Shown here piece after piece: positions 1 to 4,508 of a DNA stretch of 5,810 nucleotides. Origin of the DNA: an uncultured Actinomycetes bacterium (GTDB lineage: Bacteria; Actinomycetota; Acidimicrobiia; Acidimicrobiales; Microtrichaceae); NCBI GenBank assembly GCA_903941145.1, contig CAJANQ010000403.1, positions 1-5,810 of the forward strand, written 5' to 3'. A program made the translations under genes and the position numbers. The notes beneath the pieces were generated by a model. The model saw only the letters and a list, made by a program, of their open reading frames with translations. It made no database searches and was not told where the DNA came from. Every line of letters starts with the position of its first letter. The first letter of the stretch is position 1.

Positions 1-492
1 GTGGCCGACAACATCCGGGTCGGCCAGGAGATCCGCCGCAGCTGGTCGCGGGCCAAGGCGGCGCTGCCGCAGTACCTCGACGGTCTGGGCGACCCGTCGC
101 CGGACATCGAGCTCGCAGCGATCCTCACCCGGCTGGACCTCGTCGAGCTGGCCGACCAGCCGGTCGGCGCCCTGCCCACGGGCCAGGCCCGCCTGGTGGA
201 GCTGGGCCGCGCCCTCGCTGCACGGCCGTCGGTGCTGCTGCTCGACGAGCCGGCGTCGGGCCTCGACGAGCAGGAGACGGACGCGTTCGGCGACCTGCTC
301 ATCCAGCTCGCGGCCAACGGTCTTGGGATCTTGCTGGTCGAGCACGACGTACCGCTGGTGATGCGTGTGTGCGAGCGGATGAGCGTGCTCGACTTCGGCC
401 AGATCATCGCCGAGGGCACGCCGGCCGAGGTGCGCGCCAACGAGGCGGTGCTGTCCGCGTACCTGGGTACCGGCCCGGCAGGTGCACAGTGA
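1..492 (+). CDS. LivG-like ABC transporter ATP-binding protein, C-terminal part (5' end outside window)
   Basis: The visible 163 residues are the C-terminal portion of an ABC ATPase that would hydrolyse ATP on the cytoplasmic side of a branched-chain amino acid or related (HAAT family) importer. In order there are an ABC signature LPTGQ (58-62 of the visible part), Walker B VLLLDE (78-83) with catalytic Glu83, D-loop SGLD (86-89) and H-loop His115 in LLVEHD. The end DFGQIIAEGTPAEV is typical of LivG. Walker A and the Q-loop are missing because the gene begins before the window. The GTG at position 1 is simply the first codon in frame, not a supported start. The signature departs from LSGGQ, which is common in actinobacterial LivG-type proteins. 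The stop overlaps the next gene's GTG by four bases, so the two are translationally coupled. Substrate cannot be told from the sequence. The gene may also be the ATPase end of a permease-ATPase fusion, as occurs in this family. Confidence 0.9.
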   Translation: MADNIRVGQEIRRSWSRAKAALPQYLDGLGDPSPDIELAAILTRLDLVELADQPVGALPTGQARLVELGRALAARPSVLLLDEPASGLDEQETDAFGDLLIQLAANGLGILLVEHDVPLVMRVCERMSVLDFGQIIAEGTPAEVRANEAVLSAYLGTGPAGAQ

Positions 493-1202
493 CCGAGCAG
501 GCTCCCGAACCGCTCCTCGAGCTGCGCGGCGTCCACGCCGCCTACGGCTCCATCGAGGTGCTCGGTGGCGTCGACCTGTCGGTCCCGGCCGGCACGGTGG
601 TCGCGCTCCTGGGCCCCAACGGCGCCGGCAAGACGACCACCCTCAAGGTGGCCTCGGGCCAGATGGTCCCGACCAAGGGCTCGGTGTTCATCGCCGGCCG
701 CGACGTCACTGGCGTGGCGCCCGAGGAGCTGGCCCGGCGCGGGCTCACGACGATCCCCGAGGGCCGGGGCGTGTTCCCCAACCTCACGGTGCGGGAGAAC
801 CTGCAGATGGCCACGTACGCCGGCATCCCGCTCGCTCGGGTCGAGGATGTCGCGTACGAGCGGTTCCCGCGGCTCAAGGAGCGGCGCTCCCAGCTGGCCG
901 GGACGATGTCGGGCGGCGAGCAGCAGATGCTGGCCATGGCCCGCGGCCTGGCCGTCGAGCCCAAGGTGCTGCTCCTCGACGAGCTGTCCATGGGACTGGC
1001 TCCGCTCGTGGTCGAAGAGCTCTACGGCATCGTTGCCGCCATCGCCCGTTCGGGCACCTCGATCCTCGTGGTCGAGCAGTTCGCTCGCACTGTCCTCGGT
1101 GTCGCCGATGTGGCGGCCATCATGGTCAACGGTGCAGTACGTCGTGTAGGAACTCCGTCGCAGGTCGAGCACGAGCTGTCGACGGCATATCTGGGTGGGT
1201 GA
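489..1202 (+). CDS. livF: LivF-like branched-chain amino acid type ABC transporter ATP-binding protein
   Basis: This complete 237-residue ABC ATPase has the usual LivF length. It would pair with the preceding LivG-like ATPase to drive a HAAT-family importer. Walker A GPNGAGKT is at 42-49, signature MSGGEQQ at 140-146 and Walker B VLLLDE at 160-165. Two features mark LivF rather than LivG: PEGRGVFPNLTVREN (90-104) around the Q-loop, with Glu where most ABC proteins have Gln, and VVEQ with Gln197 at the H-loop position. LSMGLAP after Walker B is also LivF-like. The start is GTG at 489, because it overlaps the upstream TGA as GTGA and the protein then begins just before the first beta strand (LLELRGVHAAYG). 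Starts further upstream would only add out-of-frame livG sequence. The protein is intact. Family is certain, but the transported substrate is unknown. Confidence 0.95.
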   Translation: MTEQAPEPLLELRGVHAAYGSIEVLGGVDLSVPAGTVVALLGPNGAGKTTTLKVASGQMVPTKGSVFIAGRDVTGVAPEELARRGLTTIPEGRGVFPNLTVRENLQMATYAGIPLARVEDVAYERFPRLKERRSQLAGTMSGGEQQMLAMARGLAVEPKVLLLDELSMGLAPLVVEELYGIVAAIARSGTSILVVEQFARTVLGVADVAAIMVNGAVRRVGTPSQVEHELSTAYLGG

Positions 1203-1207
1203 AGAAA

Positions 1208-1738
1208 GTGGACGACAACCAGCAGCGCATTGAGGAGTTCCGCTCCGAGATCGACTCCCTCAAGCTCAAGGGGTCCTCGGGCGAGAACGAGCAGAAGTTC
1301 CTGGTCGGGGGCATCGTGCTCCTCGTCCTGGGCGCGCTCCTCGCCATCTACGGCGCGATCCAGGTCGGCAACAGCGGCGGGTCGCTCGCCGACCAGATCG
1401 CGTTCCTGGCCCAGGGGTCGCTCGTCGGCATCGTCCTCGCCGTCGCCGGCGTGGGACTGTTCCTGCGCTACTCGCTCGGCCGCTACCTGCGGTTCTGGAT
1501 GATCCGCCAGACGTACGAGTCGCGTGCCAACACCGACCGCATCGTCGACGCCATCGAGCGCGCGGCCGGCCTTGACGTGGCCCCGGCCCCGGCCCCGGCC
1601 CGTCCGCAGGCAGCACCCCAGGTCGCGCCGCAGGCAGCTCCGCAGGCTGCACCCCAGGCAGCCCCGCCGCAGTTCGCCGCCCCGGCAGCGCCTGTGGCCC
1701 CGCCGCCGCCCGCACCGCCCGCCGCACCGTTCGGCTGA
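1208..1738 (+). CDS. Hypothetical two-helix membrane protein with Ala/Pro/Gln-rich C-terminal tail
   Basis: I do not recognise a family. The 176-residue product has a charged N-terminal segment rich in Glu, Lys and Gln (about 1-30, possibly a short helix), a first membrane helix at about 31-52, a short polar loop (GNSGGSLADQ), a second helix at about 66-87, a basic stretch (RYSLGRYLRFWMIR) and an amphipathic segment to about 122. The final 50 or so residues are low-complexity: an APAPAPA run, five PQxA units (133-152) and a proline-rich end. The two helices suggest a hairpin with both ends on the same side, probably cytoplasmic. The chosen GTG lies 5 bases after the livF stop with GGTGG nine bases upstream. 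GTG at 1199 overlaps livF as GTGA and would add three residues; it is almost as likely. The gene closes the liv transcription unit, but nothing ties it to transport. Real coding is supported by frame continuity, membrane segments and GC-rich third positions. Confidence 0.75.
   Translation: MDDNQQRIEEFRSEIDSLKLKGSSGENEQKFLVGGIVLLVLGALLAIYGAIQVGNSGGSLADQIAFLAQGSLVGIVLAVAGVGLFLRYSLGRYLRFWMIRQTYESRANTDRIVDAIERAAGLDVAPAPAPARPQAAPQVAPQAAPQAAPQAAPPQFAAPAAPVAPPPPAPPAAPFG
1580..1597 (+). repeat. Three tandem GCCCCG hexamers encoding AlaPro
   Basis: Three exact copies of the six-base unit GCCCCG encode AlaProAlaProAlaPro at the start of the low-complexity tail of the hypothetical membrane protein. Exact repetition at the DNA level makes this a possible slippage site. 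Confidence 0.8.
1604..1663 (+). repeat. Five degenerate 12-base tandem units encoding ProGln-x-Ala
   Basis: Five consecutive in-frame 12-base units encode PQAA, PQVA, PQAA, PQAA and PQAA. The units differ at third codon positions (CCG or CCC, GCA, GCT, GCC or GCG) but keep the CAG codon. This argues that the protein pattern is kept rather than being a very recent DNA duplication. The array sits in the tail of the hypothetical membrane protein and is followed by PPQFAAPAAP and a poly-proline stretch. Confidence 0.85.
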
Positions 1739-1743
1739 GGCCG

Positions 1744-1770
1744 CCCCGCCCGTCGAGCGCGGGAGCGGGG
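1744..1770 (+). terminator. GC-rich stem-loop after the liv unit, candidate terminator without U-tract
   Basis: Five bases after the stop of the hypothetical gene, CCCCG (1744-1748) pairs with CGGGG (1766-1770). CCCG (1749-1752) pairs with CGGG (1760-1763), with a two-base bulge (1764-1765) and a seven-base loop. No T-run follows, so this is not a textbook intrinsic terminator. Stem-loops lacking U-tracts are often proposed as terminators in high-GC actinobacteria. Its position between two functional units and before a promoter-like sequence supports that role. Confidence 0.5.
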
Positions 1771-1781
1771 TCGCGTCGCCA

Positions 1782-1796
1782 GCCCCGAATTGGGGC
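1782..1796 (+). other. Second small stem-loop in the liv-atp spacer
   Basis: GCCCC (1782-1786) and GGGGC (1792-1796) form a perfect five-pair stem with loop GAATT. It lies 11 bases after the larger stem-loop and 10 bases before the promoter-like -35 element. It may help end upstream transcription. A U-tract is again absent, so the role is uncertain. Confidence 0.4.
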
Positions 1797-1805
1797 GTCA
1801 GTGAC

Positions 1806-1834
1806 TTGCGGACACCGGGCCGCCCCCATAGATT
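1806..1834 (+). promoter_or_regulatory. Candidate promoter for the atp operon
   Basis: TTGCGG (1806-1811) and TAGATT (1829-1834) are separated by 17 bases. They resemble a housekeeping sigma factor promoter; the -10 fits the actinobacterial TAnnnT pattern and the -35 keeps the TTG. Transcription would begin near 1841, about 65 bases before the first atp gene. The odd palindrome GTCAGTGAC (1797-1805) abuts the -35 and could be an operator or chance. Placement just after the likely end of the liv unit and just before the atp genes is the main support. Confidence 0.5.
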
Positions 1835-1850
1835 GCGAACCGATTCACAA

Positions 1851-1880
1851 GCGTCCCGGAGCCACTGCGTGCCCGGGCGC
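1851..1880 (+). promoter_or_regulatory. Leader stem-loop upstream of the first atp gene
   Basis: GCG (1851-1853) plus CCCGG (1855-1859) can pair with CCGGG (1873-1877) plus CGC (1878-1880), giving eight pairs with T1854 bulged. CAC/GTG inside the loop (1863-1865 with 1869-1871) could add three more. The structure lies in the predicted 5' untranslated region and buries the only GGAG (1858-1861) near the first gene. It could affect translation of atpZ, but that is inferred from pairing by eye only. Confidence 0.4.
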
Positions 1881-1905
1881 ACGAATGCCAGCCTGGACCC
1901 ACCCC

Positions 1906-2178
1906 ATGCCCACCACAGACCAGCAGCAGGAGCTGACCCGCTCGCTCCACCGCAGCCACGGCTCGTTCGAGCTGGCGTTGGCGCCTGTGCTGATGGCGCT
2001 CATCGGTCTCTGGCTCGACAGGACGTTCGACACGCTCCCGCTGTTCACGATCGTGCTCGCTGCGGTCGGTGTGCTCGGCTCCACCGTCAAGGTGATGTAC
2101 GTCTACAAGGCCCAGATGGCCGAGGAGGCCGCTGCCGCTCCCTGGAACCGCTCCGTCTCGGAGGCCGCAGGCCAGTGA
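1906..2178 (+). CDS. atpZ: AtpZ/AtpI-family small membrane protein, first gene of the atp operon
   Basis: This 90-residue protein has two membrane helices (about 21-37 and 44-64) joined by the short turn LDRTFDTLP, then a basic and acidic tail (YVYKAQMAEE). The segment FELALAPVLMALIGLWLDR followed by GVLGSTVKVMYVY is the pattern of the small AtpZ-like proteins encoded before atpB in many bacteria. In Bacillus the AtpZ/AtpI pair has been linked to divalent cation uptake supporting the ATP synthase; the role here is inferred from that and from position. ATG at 1906 is chosen because the family pattern starts shortly after it. ATG at 1885 is in frame and would add seven residues (MPAWTHP). Neither has a clear ribosome binding site; the nearest GGAG is buried in a potential stem-loop. 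The stop overlaps the next gene as GTGA, indicating coupling. Function is less certain than operon membership. Confidence 0.8.
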   Translation: MPTTDQQQELTRSLHRSHGSFELALAPVLMALIGLWLDRTFDTLPLFTIVLAAVGVLGSTVKVMYVYKAQMAEEAAAAPWNRSVSEAAGQ

Positions 2179-2663
2179 CCGACGTGGCCGAGCCCCTCGC
2201 CGTCGACGGCCCGCCGCCCGCCTGGGCCGTGGCGATCGACATGGCCAAGCGCAGCGTCTGGCTGCTGCCGGTGCTCGTCATCGTGTCCGCAGCCTTCTGG
2301 GGCATGGACGGAGTCCTGAGCTCCGTCTACGCACTCGGCATCGTCATCTGCAACTTCCTGCTGGCCGCCTGGCTCCTGGCCATCGGCGGCCGCATCGGCC
2401 CCGCCGTCATGGGCGGGTTCGCCCTGATCGGCTTCCTCCTGCGGCTCGGCCTCATCTTCATCGCCGTGATGCTGGTCAAGGACGCCGCCTGGGTGGAGCT
2501 CGTGCCGCTCGGCATCACGCTCGTGGTGACCCACCTGGTCCTGCTCTTCTGGGAGATGCGCCACGTCTCCTCGGCGCTGGCGTTCCCGGGCCTCAAGCCC
2601 GGCCCGACGCCCAACCCGTACCTTCCCACGCCCGACTCGTCGTCCACGACGCCGACCGCCTGA
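2175..2663 (+). CDS. atpI: ATP synthase subunit I (AtpI-like) membrane protein
   Basis: This 162-residue protein has four predicted membrane helices (about 27-42, 47-70, 76-100 and 107-127), matching the ATP synthase I-chain family. That family is not part of the final enzyme. It is reported to help assemble the c-ring and, with AtpZ, to take part in cation transport. Features include the pattern IGFLLRLGLIFIAVML in the third helix and a final helix ending LLFWEMRH. After the last helix is a Pro/Ser/Thr-rich tail of about 30 residues (from KPGPTPNPYLPTPD). This is probably a flexible cytoplasmic tail and is not needed for the family match. GTG at 2175 is the start because it overlaps the atpZ stop as GTGA and leaves a short N-terminus before the first helix. 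Position immediately before atpB is the classic one for atpI. Confidence 0.8.
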   Translation: MTDVAEPLAVDGPPPAWAVAIDMAKRSVWLLPVLVIVSAAFWGMDGVLSSVYALGIVICNFLLAAWLLAIGGRIGPAVMGGFALIGFLLRLGLIFIAVMLVKDAAWVELVPLGITLVVTHLVLLFWEMRHVSSALAFPGLKPGPTPNPYLPTPDSSSTTPTA

Positions 2664-2669
2664 TCCTCT

Positions 2670-2674
2670 AGGAG
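2670..2674 (+). promoter_or_regulatory. Ribosome binding site deciding the GTG start of atpB
   Basis: AGGAG lies seven bases before GTG at 2682 and is the strongest signal in the 18-base atpI-atpB spacer. It settles a GTG start that could otherwise be doubted. The octamer CTTCGAAG (2675-2682), which includes the G of the start codon, is palindromic but too short to read as an operator. Confidence 0.8.
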
Positions 2675-2681
2675 CTTCGAA

Positions 2682-3500
2682 GTGACCGGTCTTCTTTCGG
2701 CCATCGAGCCTGTAACCCGAGCAGCCAGCGAGGGCGGCGGCGGACTCCAGTTCCCGCCGATCGAGAACCTCGTGCTCTGGCCGGCGTGGTTCGCCGAGGG
2801 CACCATCTTCGAGTTCAACAAGATCACCTTCATCTCGGTGTTCGCGACCGTCGTCACGGTCATCCTGTTCTTCATCGTGGGTCGCAAGGCCAAGCTCGTC
2901 CCGACCGGTCTCCAGAACCTGATGGAGACCTCGGTCGACTTCGTCGAGAAGCAGGTCATCGGCGCAGCCATCGGCCCCGACGGCATGCGCTACCTCCCGA
3001 TGCTGCTGTCGATGTTCTTCTTCATCTTCATCACCAACCTGTTCGAGGTCATCCCCACCTCCCACATGCCGGGCAACGCCCGCATGGCGAACCCGCTGGT
3101 GCTGGCGCTGCTCGCCCTCGTCATGTACGTCGGCGTCGGGGTGAAGCACAACGGCCTCGGCTACTTCAAGGCCGCACTCTTCCCGCCGGGCGTGCCGGCG
3201 GCGCTCTACATCCTGGTGACGCCGATCGAGCTGCTCTCGACCTTCATCATCCGGCCCTTCTCGCTGGCAGTGCGTCTCTTCGCCAACATGCTGGCGGGCC
3301 ACATCCTTCTGGTGACCTTCTCCGTGCTGACCATCACGCTGGTCGCGGGTCCGCTGCTGCTGAAGCCGGTGGCCCTGGTGTCCTTCCCCATGCTCGTCGC
3401 CTTCACCGGCTTCGAGTTCATGGTCTCGTTCCTGCAGGCGTTCATCTTTGCCCTGCTGACGGCCGTGTACATCGGCGGGGCACTGCACCCGCACCACTGA
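2682..3500 (+). CDS. atpB: F0F1 ATP synthase subunit a
   Basis: Subunit a is the membrane stator that forms the two proton half-channels against the c-ring. The 272-residue product has a short periplasmic N-terminus and several hydrophobic helices. The family's key motif, RPFSLAVRLFANMLAGH, is at 191-207. Arg198 in it corresponds to the essential arginine (Arg210 in E. coli). NLFEVIP (119-125) and the last-helix FLQAFIF with Gln252 are also conserved landmarks. Length and helix pattern are normal, with no truncation. It starts with GTG preceded by AGGAG and sits 18 bases after atpI. The 119-base spacer to atpE is the largest inside the operon here and carries two potential stem-loops. Identity is secure. 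Confidence 0.97.
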   Translation: MTGLLSAIEPVTRAASEGGGGLQFPPIENLVLWPAWFAEGTIFEFNKITFISVFATVVTVILFFIVGRKAKLVPTGLQNLMETSVDFVEKQVIGAAIGPDGMRYLPMLLSMFFFIFITNLFEVIPTSHMPGNARMANPLVLALLALVMYVGVGVKHNGLGYFKAALFPPGVPAALYILVTPIELLSTFIIRPFSLAVRLFANMLAGHILLVTFSVLTITLVAGPLLLKPVALVSFPMLVAFTGFEFMVSFLQAFIFALLTAVYIGGALHPHH

Positions 3501-3513
3501 CCTACCCAACAAG

Positions 3514-3538
3514 TCGCAGGTCCCGCCCGGGACCTCGA
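3514..3538 (+). other. Stem-loop 1 in the atpB-atpE spacer
   Basis: AGGTCCC (3518-3524) pairs with GGGACCT (3529-3535) around loop GCCC. With C3517 bulged, TCG (3514-3516) also pairs with CGA (3536-3538), giving a ten-pair stem. No T-run follows. It begins 13 bases after the atpB stop. It could be an RNA-stability or processing element, or a partial attenuator, between the single-copy a subunit and the many-copy c subunit. Confidence 0.55.
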
Positions 3539-3579
3539 GGCGCCACCGGAACCCCGCTGGCGAACGACCTGACCACACT

Positions 3580-3596
3580 GGCCGAACCCGTCGGCC
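3580..3596 (+). other. Stem-loop 2, just upstream of the atpE ribosome binding site
   Basis: GGCCGA (3580-3585) and TCGGCC (3591-3596) form a perfect six-pair stem with loop ACCCG. It ends seven bases before AGGAGA (3604-3609), the atpE ribosome binding site. That region itself is A-rich (GAGAAATTAGAGCAATG) and likely unpaired. The layout would leave the atpE start open for efficient initiation, which is inference. Confidence 0.5.
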
Positions 3597-3619
3597 GCTG
3601 AACAGGAGAAATTAGAGCA

Positions 3620-3892
3620 ATGAGCGCACTGACCTACCTTGCCGAGGCTGCAGTCGACCCGAAGGCGCAGCAGAACATCGCCGCTGCCTCCGGCGCTGGT
3701 ATCGCCTACGGCCTCGCCGCCATCGGCCCCGCCCTCGGAATCGGCTACCTCGTCGGTCAGGCCGTCCAGGCCATCGCCCGCCAGCCCGAGTCGGCCGGCC
3801 AGGTCCAGACCACGATGTTCCTTGGCATCGCCTTCACCGAGGCCCTCGCCCTCATCGGCTTCGTGGTCTTCATCCTCCTGAAGTTCGTCTGA
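3620..3892 (+). CDS. atpE: F0F1 ATP synthase subunit c
   Basis: Subunit c is the proteolipid that forms the rotating proton-binding ring in the membrane. The 90-residue hairpin has helix 1 (about 20-46) with a glycine-rich face (G36, G40, G42, G46), the polar loop RQPE (54-57) that contacts the central stalk, and helix 2 (about 64-87) carrying proton-binding Glu74 in FTEALALIGF. By alignment from memory with Ilyobacter tartaricus c, the sodium ligands Gln32 and Ser66 are replaced by Ile41 and Ala75, so a proton ring is expected. The N-terminus (about 18 residues, MSALTYLAEAAVDPKAQQ) is longer than in many c subunits of about 75-80 residues. ATG follows AGGAGA by about ten bases in an A-rich context, consistent with strong translation. 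Identity is secure. Confidence 0.97.
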   Translation: MSALTYLAEAAVDPKAQQNIAAASGAGIAYGLAAIGPALGIGYLVGQAVQAIARQPESAGQVQTTMFLGIAFTEALALIGFVVFILLKFV

Positions 3893-3915
3893 TCCCAACC
3901 GTCCGTCGAACGACT

Positions 3916-3931
3916 GCCCGCGACCGCGGGC
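3916..3931 (+). other. Stem-loop just upstream of the atpF' ribosome binding site
   Basis: GCCCGC (3916-3921) pairs with GCGGGC (3926-3931) around loop GACC; a further G-C pair could close a two-base loop, but that is sterically unlikely. All six pairs are G-C, so it should be stable. It ends three bases before GGAGGA (3935-3940), placing a firm structure beside the initiation site of the first stalk gene and right after atpE. It may slow 3' decay of the atpE message. Confidence 0.55.
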
Positions 3932-3934
3932 CGT

Positions 3935-3940
3935 GGAGGA
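3935..3940 (+). promoter_or_regulatory. Ribosome binding site deciding the ATG start of atpF'
   Basis: GGAGGA lies seven bases before ATG at 3948. An in-frame GTG at 3933 would overlap this site and have no ribosome binding site of its own, so the ATG is the start. Confidence 0.85.
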
Positions 3941-3947
3941 ACGTCCA

Positions 3948-4493
3948 ATGAATGCTGTGCTGGCCGTTCAGGCCGCAGAGAAGGCTGCTGAGGCGGCGAC
4001 CAACCCGGTCATCCCCGCCGTGCACGAGATGTTCTGGGGAGCCATCAGCTTCTTCGCGCTGTGGATCCTCATGCGCTACGTGTGCCTGCCCCCGCTGATG
4101 CGCGTCCGCGCCCAGCGGGACCTGCAGGTCCAGGCAGACCGTGAGGCTGCCGCAGCCGCAGAGGAGCAGGCAGAGCAGGTGCGCCGCGACTACGACGCCA
4201 CGCTCGGCGAGGCCCGGACCGAGGCCGTCCGCATCATCGAGGAGGCCCGAGCGGCCGCCGAGCATGAGCGTGGCCAGGTGGTCCAGGCAGCCGAGTCAGA
4301 GGTCGCTGTCGAGCGGCAGGCTGCCATGGCCGAGCTCGAGACCGCACGGGCCGCCGCGCTCGAGCAGATCAAGGGTGACGTCGCCGACCTGGCTGTCTCC
4401 GCTGCGTCCAAGGTGGTCCAGTCCGACCTCGACCTTGCCGCCAACCGCGCCACGGTCGACGACTACGTGAACCGCTCCGGCGGACAGCGCTGA
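3948..4493 (+). CDS. atpF': F0F1 ATP synthase b-type peripheral stalk subunit, probably b'
   Basis: The 181-residue protein has a short polar N-terminus, one membrane helix (about 28-48, from MFWGAISFFALWIL), then a long charged, Ala/Glu/Gln/Arg-rich helix (about 52-165) of coiled-coil type. It ends VVQSDLDLAANRATVDDYVN, like the delta-binding end of b subunits. This is the single-helix stator arm that with a partner b and delta holds the F1 head still. It is followed 15 bases later by a second, clearly different b gene. The b' label rests on gene order (c, b', b, delta as in cyanobacteria) and on the less canonical membrane segment (LMRYVCLPPLMRVR); the reverse assignment is possible. The start is ATG 3948, set by GGAGGA. 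Annotation pipelines may simply call it subunit B. Confidence 0.88.
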   Translation: MNAVLAVQAAEKAAEAATNPVIPAVHEMFWGAISFFALWILMRYVCLPPLMRVRAQRDLQVQADREAAAAAEEQAEQVRRDYDATLGEARTEAVRIIEEARAAAEHERGQVVQAAESEVAVERQAAMAELETARAAALEQIKGDVADLAVSAASKVVQSDLDLAANRATVDDYVNRSGGQR

Positions 4494-4508
4494 GCAGGAG
4501 CCTGCACA

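Noticed and set aside
482..1198. In-frame upstream extension that would give the hypothetical membrane protein a long N-terminus across livF.
   Set aside because: That stretch is livF read in another frame (Arg/Gly/Pro-rich, no pattern). The real gene begins near GTG 1199 or 1208.
1580..1735. Possible CRISPR or mobile-element repeat in the GC-rich repeated stretch.
   Set aside because: Units are 6 and 12 bases, in frame, without spacers, and encode a low-complexity protein tail.
1022..1882. Minus-strand open frame of 286 codons opposite the hypothetical gene and the spacer.
   Set aside because: Arg/Gly/Glu-rich shadow with no recognisable motif. It would overlap a + strand gene with clear membrane helices and run through the promoter-like region.
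2103..3578. A 491-codon open frame on the minus strand opposite atpI and atpB.
   Set aside because: Its product is a repetitive Asp/Glu/His/Arg/Gln mix expected from the complement of GC-rich membrane protein genes, with no domain and no ribosome binding site. The + strand genes here are certain.
3501..3601. Small gene in the 119-base atpB-atpE spacer.
   Set aside because: The open stretch there has no start with a ribosome binding site and no protein-like pattern. The spacer is better explained by its stem-loops.
3620..3892. Sodium-driven ATP synthase.
   Set aside because: The c subunit lacks the Gln and Ser ligands that accompany the essential Glu in sodium-binding rings.
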